34,250 bases of DNA. Source: a virus. This document shows positions 21,411 through 29,267 of the stretch, in pieces. Location: IMG/VR virus record IMGVR_UViG_3300032073_000108, positions 1-34,250 of that record; one strand, 5' to 3'. A model generated the notes under the pieces. That model was not told where the DNA came from, ran no database searches, and saw nothing but the letters and a program-made list of their open reading frames with translations. A program made the translations under genes and the position numbers. The number at the start of each line of letters is the position of its first letter. Position 1 is the stretch's first letter.

Positions 21411-21692
21411 TTATATCTCCGATTTCTTCATGGTTTCTGTCATATAATCCATAGGTGTAGCGGCATTTAATTCCACTATTGTTCCTTCCATTGTTTTAAA
21501 TCTCATTTTCTTTGGACCTATTTTATAAAATTTACGTACGTCCCAACTTTTAATTAACACATCTACTACCTCACCTTCACTATTATATTTGGTGTGCGTT
21601 ACATGTAGATGTTGATGATTCTCGAAAAGAGATAGAATAAATTGCCATACTCTGGCAAAAAATGAACCGATCATTACAAAATATTTTTTCAT
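21411..21692 (-). CDS. small membrane-anchored protein, 93 aa
   Basis: An N-terminal hydrophobic helix (MKKYFVMIGSFFARVWQFIL) is followed by a soluble beta-rich segment (HLHVTHTKYNSEGEVVDVLI, FYKIGPKKMRFKTMEGTIVE). One membrane segment with the rest on one side is predicted. It abuts the ACP gene and overlaps its upstream neighbour by one base. Not recognised. Confidence 0.65.
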   Translation of the reverse strand: MKKYFVMIGSFFARVWQFILSLFENHQHLHVTHTKYNSEGEVVDVLIKSWDVRKFYKIGPKKMRFKTMEGTIVELNAATPMDYMTETMKKSEI

Positions 21693-21892
21693 TATACTTG
21701 TTGTTTAGCCAACTTAGCAGATCTATTTGCAAGAATCCTTTTTACTAATTTTCTTCCTTCTTTTGTTCTACCGTCATACATTGGCTTAGACTTATTTTTC
21801 TTCTTTTTGCTGGTTTGTACATCAGCTGGCATAGAAACACCACCTCCACCTACGGAGTTAGCTGCTTCTTCCCATTGTTTAAAAGTATTCAT
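21692..21892 (-). CDS. small basic phage protein with capsid-targeting-like N-terminus
   Basis: 66 residues. MNTFKQWEEAANSV resembles the T4 capsid-targeting pattern (MKTYQEFIAEA). A Gly-rich link GGGGVSMPADV and a Lys-rich tail with YDGRTKEGRKLVKRIL follow; the GGxGxxMPAD and DGRTKEGRK segments I recall from marine T4-like phages. Good GGAGA site before the ATG. Possibly a packaged DNA-binding protein (inference). Confidence 0.68.
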   Translation of the reverse strand: MNTFKQWEEAANSVGGGGVSMPADVQTSKKKKNKSKPMYDGRTKEGRKLVKRILANRSAKLAKQQV

Positions 21893-22497
21893 CTAATTAT
21901 GTCTCCATTATGTATATATATCTTTTGATTTGTCAATACGTGATGTACTTCATACATTGGTATTGCGCATATATACCCAGAAGGCATTGTTGTGTCTTTT
22001 ACTTTGACTTTGGAATTTTTATGTGCGATAATGTCACCAGTTGTTGGTGATGCAATATCGTTTACAAGCATATAAACACCTGGATTCAAATCGCCTTCTT
22101 TTGTTTGAAACCATGTTGATTCTGTTAGATTATCCCAATCAATATCATAATCAACTAAAGCTTTCTCTAAAGCATCATCTGACATTTTTGTATGTTCTTT
22201 TATAAGATACAAAGCTGCAGCCACTGAAGCTAATGTTGATTTTCCACCAGGAACTTTTCCTAATAGTCTTTTAACGTTAAAAACTAATCTATGAAAATAA
22301 GTATAAAATTGTTTATCTTTAGGTGGGACATCTTTTGACTTAATAAGATTCTTACCATCTTTATCAATTATGCCTGCTTTAAATGCACCTGTGTTTTCCC
22401 ATTTTTGTACTAAAAGACGAACAAAACGAAATGCATAGACGGTATCTGCCATTCTTGTAACGGCACCTTCTCGCAATCTTTTAATTTTAAAATTCAT
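21889..22497 (-). CDS. conserved T4-like marine phage protein (DTVYAFRF family)
   Basis: 202 residues. ADTVYAFRFVRLL, KTGAFKAGIID-like NTGAFKAGIIDKDGK and FHRLVFNVKRLLGKVPGGKS are hallmarks of a core protein of cyanophage-type T4-like genomes. The start is ATG 22497 (TAATG coupling); a second ATG before ADTVYAF has GAGAAGG upstream and is possible. No signal peptide. Its place in the head-gene block suggests an assembly or virion role; function unknown. Confidence 0.8.
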   Translation of the reverse strand: MNFKIKRLREGAVTRMADTVYAFRFVRLLVQKWENTGAFKAGIIDKDGKNLIKSKDVPPKDKQFYTYFHRLVFNVKRLLGKVPGGKSTLASVAAALYLIKEHTKMSDDALEKALVDYDIDWDNLTESTWFQTKEGDLNPGVYMLVNDIASPTTGDIIAHKNSKVKVKDTTMPSGYICAIPMYEVHHVLTNQKIYIHNGDIIR

Positions 22498-22865
22498 TAT
22501 AGTTTTCTTAATCTCTCTACAATTGTTTCGTCTAATGGTATTTCAACCATTTCGTCTTCTTTTAAATAATGCAAAAGAATTAGAAATGGTTTAATATAAG
22601 AATAATGCTCTTCATTAATCTTAAACCAAATCATCTTATTTGCTGCTTCTATACCAAATACATTGTATATAACAACTAGATGATTAAGAATCAGACGTTC
22701 TTGTAGATCGCCTGATTGTTCATACCTTTTTAAGAGACGTTTTAAATATTTAAATCGGCTTACGTCTTCTTTAAATTCACTAATATCTGTAGCTTCTGGA
22801 TTATTGTAATTATTAGCCGCAAATAATTCAAAATTCCTTCTATTTAGTTTATCAAATATCTTCAT
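22497..22865 (-). CDS. conserved T4-like marine phage protein (RFKYLKRLLKRY family)
   Basis: 122 residues. RFKYLKRLLKRYEQSGDLQERLILNH and IYNVFGIEAANKMIWFKI form a well-conserved pattern in marine T4-like phages. All-helical, soluble. It precedes the DTVYAFRF gene with a TAATG overlap, and the two occur together elsewhere (recollection). Function unknown. Only a weak promoter-like TATATAAG lies upstream at about 22900. Confidence 0.78.
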   Translation of the reverse strand: MKIFDKLNRRNFELFAANNYNNPEATDISEFKEDVSRFKYLKRLLKRYEQSGDLQERLILNHLVVIYNVFGIEAANKMIWFKINEEHYSYIKPFLILLHYLKEDEMVEIPLDETIVERLRKL

Positions 22866-22908
22866 AATGTGCCTATATTTTAGTAGTTACAATACTACTT
22901 ATATAGGT

Positions 22909-23772
22909 TTATTTCAAGTTTGGCCAAGTATCTAATACGTCTCTTTTATCCCAACCATATATAGCAGGATCTGTAAGCATTTTTATTATTTGCTTATTAT
23001 CACCTGTTACATCAGCTGTTCCATCACGATTAACTTTAAGCTTAAGCTTGAACTTTTTTTCAGCATCTTTTGTTTGTTTTTTATCACCAATCCAATCGAC
23101 ATCAATCGTTACTTTTTTTTCCATAAGTGCTGGATGATTAGGATCAAGAACGATTGTTACGTCTTCTTTCTTTTCTCCATCAGCTTCATAGTTAGCATCA
23201 ACGTAATCAAAGAATTCTTTCTTCTTATCGCCTTTTAATTCAGCAGGAGATGAGACTTTGAATTTCTTAAGAGCTTTATTGAAGAATGCTTGATATTTCT
23301 TTTGCTTATCAGACATTTCATCAACTTCATCTTCTTCATCTTCTTCGTCTTCTTCCTTTTCTTCAACGACTTCAGTAGACTCTTTCTTATAAGAAGCTTT
23401 TACTTCTTCTTCATCTTCGTCTTCTTCTTCATCTTTTTCGTAGTCTTCAACTTTATATTTCTTACCAGCAAACATGAATTCTTTATCGCCCTTTTTCTTA
23501 GCAGCCATTACAGCTTTACCAAAAGCATTGCCTTCTTTTTTAGAAGTAGCTTCTTTCATAAGGTCATCATGATTATCAGTAGCATATTTATTTGCTTCTT
23601 CTTCGTCATCGAATGATTTTACTACATCGCCTTTAACGTTAACTACAACGTATTTGTCGTCTTTCTTAGAAACGTGTTTCTTTGGGTCCATTTCTTTAAC
23701 CACTTTTTTACCCTCTAAAACGTCTTTGACGGTGTCTGCAACGCTGAGAGTTTCTTTATCTTGCAATTTCAT
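22909..23772 (-). CDS. acidic head or prohead-associated protein
   Basis: 287 residues. An N-terminal part with VVVNVKGDVVKSFDDEEEANKYA is followed by long Glu/Asp runs (about 110-155), then KKYQAFFNKALKKFKVSSPAEL and KKKEFFDYVDANYEA, a domain I recall in marine phage prohead or virion proteins. Strongly mixed-charge and low-complexity in the middle. AGGAGA precedes ATG 23772. Likely scaffold, core or virion protein by composition and neighbourhood; not certain. Confidence 0.7.
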   Translation of the reverse strand: MKLQDKETLSVADTVKDVLEGKKVVKEMDPKKHVSKKDDKYVVVNVKGDVVKSFDDEEEANKYATDNHDDLMKEATSKKEGNAFGKAVMAAKKKGDKEFMFAGKKYKVEDYEKDEEEDEDEEEVKASYKKESTEVVEEKEEDEEDEEDEVDEMSDKQKKYQAFFNKALKKFKVSSPAELKGDKKKEFFDYVDANYEADGEKKEDVTIVLDPNHPALMEKKVTIDVDWIGDKKQTKDAEKKFKLKLKVNRDGTADVTGDNKQIIKMLTDPAIYGWDKRDVLDTWPNLK

Positions 23773-23784
23773 AATTTCTCCTAT

Positions 23785-24108
23785 TTATTGCATTAGTAAC
23801 ATTCCGGAGAAGACTGTTGCACCCGCAACGACCACTATCCAAAATACTTTGTTAATTACATTTACTACTATCGCATTCTGATTAACTGTTCCTTCCAGTT
23901 TTTCCATTCTGCGAGTTAACTCACCAATCATTTCTGATTGTTGTTTACTGAAACTTGCAAGAGTAGTGATTTTCTCTTCTGCACGAGCTAACGATATTAT
24001 CGCCTCGGACATTTTATCAATCTTCTCTTCTATTCGGTCCAGTCTATCTGATTGTTCCATATGATCCCTTTTAACCTGCGTTATGTCTGATTCTTTCCAA
24101 TTAGCCAT
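23785..24108 (-). CDS. coiled-coil protein with C-terminal membrane helix
   Basis: 107 residues. Residues about 15-75 form a heptad-rich helix (DRLDRIEEKIDKMSEAI, MIGELTRRMEKLEGTV). A C-terminal transmembrane helix follows (VFWIVVVAGATVFSGMLLM). The layout is of a tail-anchored trimeric or dimeric protein, like several small marine phage proteins. Could relate to lysis or to virion membrane passage; not established. Confidence 0.68.
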   Translation of the reverse strand: MANWKESDITQVKRDHMEQSDRLDRIEEKIDKMSEAIISLARAEEKITTLASFSKQQSEMIGELTRRMEKLEGTVNQNAIVVNVINKVFWIVVVAGATVFSGMLLMQ

Positions 24109-24110
24109 AA

Positions 24111-24707
24111 CTATTTCTTCAAATCGTATCTAAATGTTTTATTCTTTTCTTGACCTTTTTTAGTAACTTTATATCCAGCCATTCTAGCTAGTGTATTTAC
24201 TAAAGGCCAAGCCTTTTCATATTTCTTTCTGATATGAAGTTTACTTATATCATCTTCTATTTTCTTTAAGATACTTTTTACGATATCCATATCATTCATT
24301 ACAAGAGGAGCTTCATCAAATTCTTGTTGCTCTTTGAAAGATAGCACAGTTGATTCTCCTCTTACTTTTTGGGCTAGATCTTTATCAGCTTTACCCCATG
24401 TTCCGGAAGATTTTGTTGCAAATGAATTAACTCTTGCTAATCCCCATTGAGTTGGATTTGTTCCAGGTCTATGACTTGAAGACCAAGCTGCATATCCACG
24501 ATCAAATACTTTTTTTAATATACCGTAAGGCATACCAGTTTTATCTGCCTTTTTCTTTAAGGCAGCTTTTACATCAGCTTCTTCTAAAGATTGTTCTCCA
24601 AACTTCTTTCTAAATGCTTTCGTATGCTGACTTTCAGGAGCATTTGGTCTAGGCTTATCATAGGATGCTTTTTGTTTAGCATTCATTTTGTCATACGATT
24701 CTTTCAT
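24111..24707 (-). CDS. DUF5824-like virion-associated protein
   Basis: 198 residues. The segment ALKKKADKTGMPYGILKKVF, then AAWSSSHRPGTNPTQWGLARVNSF, is the DUF5824 pattern, common in marine phages. The C-terminal part (about 115-198) holds VLSFKEQQEFDEAP, resembling a capsid-targeting motif in an internal position, then a KYEKAWPLVNTLARMAGY domain. This may be a two-domain fusion. It overlaps the upstream gene by one base. Confidence 0.78.
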   Translation of the reverse strand: MKESYDKMNAKQKASYDKPRPNAPESQHTKAFRKKFGEQSLEEADVKAALKKKADKTGMPYGILKKVFDRGYAAWSSSHRPGTNPTQWGLARVNSFATKSSGTWGKADKDLAQKVRGESTVLSFKEQQEFDEAPLVMNDMDIVKSILKKIEDDISKLHIRKKYEKAWPLVNTLARMAGYKVTKKGQEKNKTFRYDLKK

Positions 24708-25138
24708 TACTTCTTTTCTTTTGCCAACATATCAGCAATTTTAGTTAAAAGGTCTTTATCTTTCTTAGAGATCTTTTTCAACTGTTTATCTAATGCAATC
24801 TTTCTAAGGGATCTCGCATATTCTGCTGTAGAATCAGTTATTGGTTCTACAACATGTGCAGATTGCATTCCTATAATTTGTCTTTCTTCAAGCTCTTCAT
24901 CAAACATACCTGAACTTTTCATCATTGCAAGAGCATCTTTCTTTGCTTTTGCCATATTCTTTTTGTCGATCTTTTCAACTGCTTTACGAATCATATCTAA
25001 ACGTTTTTTCTTATCTTTATCTGACATTTTTTCGAATATTTCAAGATCAGATAAAGGAGCTTCAACTTTCTCAGATACAGTATAAACTCTACCATTTTCG
25101 ATAACTACTTTTGAATCTTTAGGATTATATTTTCTCAT
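24707..25138 (-). CDS. Lys-rich helical virion-region protein, 143 aa
   Basis: A short basic start (MRKYNPKDSKVVIENGRVY) is followed by charged helices (KKRLDMIRKAVEKIDKKNMA, LRKIALDKQLKKISKKDKDLL). VVEPITDSTAEYARSLRKIA has an ordered look. No signal peptide. It overlaps neighbours by 1-4 bases in the late head block. Not recognised as a named family; DNA-binding or structural role inferred from charge. Confidence 0.65.
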   Translation of the reverse strand: MRKYNPKDSKVVIENGRVYTVSEKVEAPLSDLEIFEKMSDKDKKKRLDMIRKAVEKIDKKNMAKAKKDALAMMKSSGMFDEELEERQIIGMQSAHVVEPITDSTAEYARSLRKIALDKQLKKISKKDKDLLTKIADMLAKEKK

Positions 25139-25929
25139 AGCTCCACCTTCATCATTCTACCATGGCCTCTTGGCTTAAAGTTGCCTTTCCTTCTTTTTTT
25201 CGAAGTTTCTTCAATCTCGTCTTCGTTGTTTACCCATTTTCCAGGTGCATGTGTAATTTTACGCATTTTAAATTTAACACCCCAAGGTTCTAAATGTTTA
25301 ACAATAACATCTCTTAGATCCTTTGTATCTTTATCTTGCCCTAACTCAACTCGAAGTAAATCGTCAAAGAAAGAATCGTCACCAAAAATATCATACATAT
25401 CATTAGCTAATTTTTTTGCATTTGCTGTGCTACCTTTTATAGGAGATTTCATTATACTCGCAAGCTTTTTAAGTTTACCCATTGAATCAGGAATTGCCCA
25501 TGTACCTTCATTGATATCTTCAGCCATTTCTTTAAATGATTTAAGACCGCTATAAGATCTTGAATTCTTAGTTTCACCAGCCATTTTACCAGTATACTGT
25601 GAATTAATCTTACCGCTTTTCATCCAACCAGCCATAATTTTAGCTTGTTTTGGATTAAGTTTCATTGCTGCACATAGTGATTCATATTCACCTTCAGAAA
25701 GTCTACCTTCTTCGATTTCTTCGTTATGTGCCTTATAAAGCAAATCTGCAATATGAGGATCTTTACTAATTCCTTTTTTGAATTTTTCAAGCTCTTTTAC
25801 TGCTTTAGTGTAATTTCCACCCTTTGTTTTTGGATTATTTACTATTTTTTCTGCTTTCTTCAGATCTGCAGGAGAAAATTTGCTTTTCTTCGCTTCGCTA
25901 ATATCAGCTCTTAATTGTTTAAATTTCAT
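25135..25929 (-). CDS. virion protein with repeated capsid-targeting-like motif
   Basis: 264 residues. N-terminus MKFKQLRADISEAKK; a second similar motif, LKSFKEMAEDINEGTWAIP, lies near residue 130. Between them are helical repeats (SPADLKKAEKIVNNP). The C-terminal half has SMGKLKKLASIMKSPIKG and YDIFGDDSFFDDLL, a domain I recall in marine T4-like virion proteins. The tail is very basic (KKRRKGNFKPRGHGRMM). AGGGGAAA precedes the ATG. Two joined modules, each beginning with a targeting-like motif, suggest a fusion. Confidence 0.72.
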   Translation of the reverse strand: MKFKQLRADISEAKKSKFSPADLKKAEKIVNNPKTKGGNYTKAVKELEKFKKGISKDPHIADLLYKAHNEEIEEGRLSEGEYESLCAAMKLNPKQAKIMAGWMKSGKINSQYTGKMAGETKNSRSYSGLKSFKEMAEDINEGTWAIPDSMGKLKKLASIMKSPIKGSTANAKKLANDMYDIFGDDSFFDDLLRVELGQDKDTKDLRDVIVKHLEPWGVKFKMRKITHAPGKWVNNEDEIEETSKKRRKGNFKPRGHGRMMKVEL

Positions 25930-25937
25930 TATTTCCC

Positions 25938-27032
25938 CTAGTCTAATAGACCTTTTTTACGTTTATAAATGTTTATAGCAGTTGCGATCTTTACTTTTTT
26001 CCAATCTGAACCATATTTGGCTTGAAAATCTTGATCATCTAATTTCTTAGCAATTGCTTCAATCTCTTTCTTAATTTCTGGAGTTAATTTTAACTCTGTG
26101 TCTTCTTTGTCGTTTTCATTTTTTATGAAATCTGCAAATTTAGTTACGCCTTCACCTGGAGTATTTTTCTTATAATTTTCAACAGATGCATCTGTACCCC
26201 ATTCTTTTGGTGATTCTTCTATTCGTTCTACTGAATCTAACCAACATCTTTTCTTTGTATTTCCGAATTTAACTAATACATAATTAGAAAGCAATCGTTC
26301 AACTATTCCTACTTGTTGAGACGCTACTTCTATAACTTCATCACCTACAGAAAAAAGTTTACCTTTTATATAATCTTCTCTAATAGTAGAAACTGATTCT
26401 AATTGTATATGCCCTTCTTTAAATACATTAGGTTTTAAACCCATGCCCTTTCGAACAGCATTATATAATCCTATTTGAGAATCACCTTGTATTTCAGGAA
26501 CTCCCATTGAAAATGTTTTTATATCACCATCGGCTGCAGCTTCTCTCATTTTAGAAGCACTCATTCCACTTGCACCTTCGGCGTCAGGATCTCTTTCACC
26601 TGCACTTATAACTTTAACACCGCTTTCAAATTGATAAAAACCATGTTTACCTTTTTTACCATTATATTTGTTAAGTAACGTATTAAACTCATTCACTCTA
26701 TCTGAACCAGCAACCATCGTTACTTGTGTAAAACCTTGTTTATATAACGTATCTAATACATCAAATACTGTACGTATATTTTTGTCTCCCATGATTTTTC
26801 TACCATGCTTTGGAAACATCTTACGAAGAAATTTAACCTTCGTTTTAAAATCTAAAGGATTCTTTTTCTTATCAACTGTCTTACTCGAATAAATTCTATA
26901 TTCTTTACCAGCTACTTTTTGTAATGTACCAAATAGCTTTGCGTGTCCTATTGTTGGTGGATTAAATCTACCAAATACAAAGCTGACATCTTTGGTATCT
27001 TCTACCAGAAAGTCCTTAAATCCTTTAATCAT
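25938..27032 (-). CDS. cytidylyltransferase-fold nucleotidyltransferase with targeting-like N-terminus
   Basis: 364 residues. After MIKGFKDFLVEDTKD comes a HIGH-type nucleotidyltransferase domain: VFGRFNPPTIGHAKL, VTMVAGSDRVNEF and GMSASKMREAA (the ISxSxxR-like site). A KOW/SH3-like barrel (SVGDEVIEVASQQVGIVERLL) and a C-terminal helix (KVKIATAINIYKRK) follow. Related domains make NAD, CoA or CDP-linked products; the substrate here is unknown. The first 14 residues fit a cleavable capsid-targeting peptide, so the enzyme may be packaged. Confidence 0.82.
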   Translation of the reverse strand: MIKGFKDFLVEDTKDVSFVFGRFNPPTIGHAKLFGTLQKVAGKEYRIYSSKTVDKKKNPLDFKTKVKFLRKMFPKHGRKIMGDKNIRTVFDVLDTLYKQGFTQVTMVAGSDRVNEFNTLLNKYNGKKGKHGFYQFESGVKVISAGERDPDAEGASGMSASKMREAAADGDIKTFSMGVPEIQGDSQIGLYNAVRKGMGLKPNVFKEGHIQLESVSTIREDYIKGKLFSVGDEVIEVASQQVGIVERLLSNYVLVKFGNTKKRCWLDSVERIEESPKEWGTDASVENYKKNTPGEGVTKFADFIKNENDKEDTELKLTPEIKKEIEAIAKKLDDQDFQAKYGSDWKKVKIATAINIYKRKKGLLD

Positions 27033-27040
27033 AATATTAT

Positions 27041-27409
27041 TTATTCGCCTTTATTTTTCTTTAATTTTTGTCTATCTGCTTGTTTAATTTTTGGCAATAG
27101 TTTTTTTGCTATTTTCTTAATAGCACCTTTCTTCTTAGCTAATTTTTTCTCGATTTCTTTACGAGCACCCATACCTAAGTCACCTTTGCTTTTATCTTTA
27201 AGCATTTTTTTGATGAGTATGTTTTTTGCTTGCTTTTCAGCACGCTTTTTGAGTTGTTCTGGGGATGCTAATTTTTTTGCTGCCTTCTTACGACCTAAGG
27301 CTATCTTAGCTTTGTTTTTGCGCATTGCGGCTTTCATCTTCATACGAGTAGCCATAGAAGCGACTTCGTCAACTTCGGCTTCTCTAAAGAAATCTGTAAA
27401 TGTTTTCAT
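27041..27409 (-). CDS. highly basic internal head protein candidate
   Basis: 122 residues. MKTFTDFFREAEVDEV is a near match to the capsid-targeting start of T4 internal protein III (MKTYQEFIAEARV). The rest is Lys/Ala-rich with repeated KKxxKK clusters (LGRKKAAKKLASPEQLKKR, KKLAKKKGAIKKIAKKLL), as in DNA-condensing internal proteins. Good GAGGAT site before the ATG. Probably packaged with and bound to phage DNA; host function unknown. Confidence 0.75.
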   Translation of the reverse strand: MKTFTDFFREAEVDEVASMATRMKMKAAMRKNKAKIALGRKKAAKKLASPEQLKKRAEKQAKNILIKKMLKDKSKGDLGMGARKEIEKKLAKKKGAIKKIAKKLLPKIKQADRQKLKKNKGE

Positions 27410-27431
27410 TTATATCCTCGGTATTCCCATA

Positions 27432-28673
27432 TTAGTTGGGATTGTCCCAACCTTTTATAATATCTTTGCTAAAATTGTTTGTAGAAAATTCTAATCTATC
27501 AACAAGCTTAACTGCTCCACCTTCCATACGATCTATGGCAACAAAACCTTCTGGGTTGGTTACCTTAAATCCGGATTTAGTCTTTACAAAGGTTCCTATT
27601 GTATTAAGACTGTTTAGTTTATTTATAATAATTAACTTCGCATCTGCAACAAAATTCTGTAAATCGTACACTTTTTGTAAGTTTTTTTGATTTTTTTTGC
27701 TAAAAAACTTCAAAAGGTCATCTCTTTTAGCATTTATTTTTTCTTTGCCAGCCGGAGTTGACCGTTTGTCTGCTTCTTTTGCATAACGATCATTAACAAA
27801 CATAATAAGACCAGTTACGTGTTGTTTCGTATCTTTAATTCTTTGACCTTCTCTAACTTTTTTATTGTTCCATATATTCATTACAAGGTTCAATTCTTTA
27901 TTTTTTTCAATTTCTTTTAACGTCGAAGATGCTATCTTCTTAAATACTTTACCTGCTTCTGATAGTTTCTTCGTTACTTCAGCGGTTTCTTTTGCTGTCA
28001 TTGTAGCACTACCTGAGATATCAGGTAATTTAGCATCAACTTGCCAAACTTTAGAAGTTTGTTTTAATTTACCAACAATTTCTCTACCAAAATCTGCGCG
28101 CATTGTTTCGAATGTTGCTCCTTCATAAACAGTATGCCATACGATACCGATTGTGGCTTTTGATATTTGTTTTGCCAATGGTGTCCCAACAGGAATAGCA
28201 TAAGCTATCGTGTTGGGATGCATTACTATGTGTTTTACACCATTGATATTCTCAGTCTTAAGATCACCTTTATCGAACATGAAGTCACCTTGAATGACTC
28301 CTTTAATTCCTAAACCTTTTAAATTATCATATGCTAATATTAGCTTTTTAGCTAAATCGCCCGATGTGTCTGCTTTAATGTCTGCATGTGATTTATATAT
28401 TTTTGGATTCTTTGCGAATATCCCTTTTTTTGCAACAAAGAATTCTCCAGTTTCTGGATCCTCTCCTGCAAAAACGGCGGGGGCACCGTCCCACTTTACG
28501 GTTACATCAACTGCAGTTTTGCTGCTTCCCGATAGCATATCTCTCAGTGATCTTAATGCGAGAATTGCTTGGCGTGCCCCCTTAACTCCACCGTCAAGTA
28601 TTAAATCCTCAATATGAGTCATATGAGTATTTTTACCTGCGGCCTCTGATAAGTGTTTCTTAAATTTTAACAT
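27432..28673 (-). CDS. DUF6267-like ligase/nucleotidyltransferase-fold protein
   Basis: 413 residues. After MLKFKKHLSEAAGKN a nucleotidyltransferase-like core has VTVKWDGAPAVFAG (K60, the KxDG motif of ATP-dependent ligases), FFVAKKG, KGVIQGDFMF and IGIVWHTVYEG. This matches the DUF6267 pattern of marine T4-like phages. An OB-fold is not obvious. It could be an RNA or DNA ligase-like enzyme or a relic fold; the nucleophile Lys is intact. The N-terminus fits a capsid-targeting peptide. Confidence 0.8.
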   Translation of the reverse strand: MLKFKKHLSEAAGKNTHMTHIEDLILDGGVKGARQAILALRSLRDMLSGSSKTAVDVTVKWDGAPAVFAGEDPETGEFFVAKKGIFAKNPKIYKSHADIKADTSGDLAKKLILAYDNLKGLGIKGVIQGDFMFDKGDLKTENINGVKHIVMHPNTIAYAIPVGTPLAKQISKATIGIVWHTVYEGATFETMRADFGREIVGKLKQTSKVWQVDAKLPDISGSATMTAKETAEVTKKLSEAGKVFKKIASSTLKEIEKNKELNLVMNIWNNKKVREGQRIKDTKQHVTGLIMFVNDRYAKEADKRSTPAGKEKINAKRDDLLKFFSKKNQKNLQKVYDLQNFVADAKLIIINKLNSLNTIGTFVKTKSGFKVTNPEGFVAIDRMEGGAVKLVDRLEFSTNNFSKDIIKGWDNPN

Positions 28674-28930
28674 ATTTTTATCTTTAAATTGTTATAACCT
28701 TTTATTAGCCTGTGGAACTCTCCTCTTGGTATTGTTATTTTATTAACTTCATTTAATAACATAGGCAAACAATTTTCAAATTGTATTTGCCAACCTTCGC
28801 CTTCGAGAATTTCTATTGTACGATCTTCTTCATCCCTATGCCAAACATATTCGGCACTAGGTCTATTAACGTCAAATTCTCTTATATTGTTGTTATCAAT
28901 ATAAGGCTTACCAAAAGTAGTCACCACCAC
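28667..28930 (-). CDS. small cupin-like protein
   Basis: 87 residues. SAEYVWHRDEEDRTIEILEGEGWQ and ITIPRGEFHRLIKG suggest a single cupin barrel with two His motifs (HxD and GxxH). A GTG at 28930 or 28927 is the likely start, overlapping the end of the upstream gene; no ATG is available before residue 56. Metal-binding enzyme or structural barrel; the target is unknown. Confidence 0.68.
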   Translation of the reverse strand: MVVTTFGKPYIDNNNIREFDVNRPSAEYVWHRDEEDRTIEILEGEGWQIQFENCLPMLLNEVNKITIPRGEFHRLIKGYNNLKIKIC

Positions 28931-29267
28931 CTTTTAATCCTAGCTCTTTTGCATATTTTGGTAATCTACATGACCAATATCCTGCACTGAGTTTATCTGT
29001 TTTGGTTTCGCAATTATGTCTTGATGCAAAGTTTTTTGCTGCATCTCTATCATTTATCTTTGCGCTTAAACCACCCTTTTCATCACCAAAATTGATCTTT
29101 TTAACATTTCCTGTTTTAGGATCCTTTACGTACACAACGTATTTTTTTGGACCCGCAGATCTTTTGGGTTTATTTAATTCTGGCCCATCGGCCTCAACCA
29201 TAGGAGTATCTAAAGGTACATGTTTACCTTCAAATAATCCGAATTTTTCGAAATAAGTTTTATTCAT
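28908..29267 (-). CDS. DUF5872-like small phage protein
   Basis: 119 residues from ATG 29267 (an ATG four codons upstream is possible). MNKTYFEKFGLFEGKHV resembles a targeting start. The core KKYVVYVKDPKTGNVKKINF, then RDAAKNFASRHNCE and AGYWSCRLPKYA, is the DUF5872 pattern seen widely in marine phages. The two Cys (HNC, WSC) are conserved in the family as I recall. Basic, soluble. Virion-associated role inferred. Confidence 0.78.
   Translation of the reverse strand: MNKTYFEKFGLFEGKHVPLDTPMVEADGPELNKPKRSAGPKKYVVYVKDPKTGNVKKINFGDEKGGLSAKINDRDAAKNFASRHNCETKTDKLSAGYWSCRLPKYAKELGLKGGGDYFW

Noticed and set aside
23290-23616. Phe-rich plus-strand ORF that looks like a membrane protein
   Set aside because: It is the complement of the Glu/Asp/Lys-rich tract of the acidic virion protein; the hydrophobicity is an artefact.
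23782-23789. AATAAATA before the acidic protein at 23772
   Set aside because: One base off the late octamer and includes the upstream gene stop codon; not counted as a promoter, though it could be a weak one.
27620-27627. TATAAATA on the minus strand inside the DUF6267-like gene
   Set aside because: No gene starts within 150 bases downstream; probably chance in AT-rich coding sequence.
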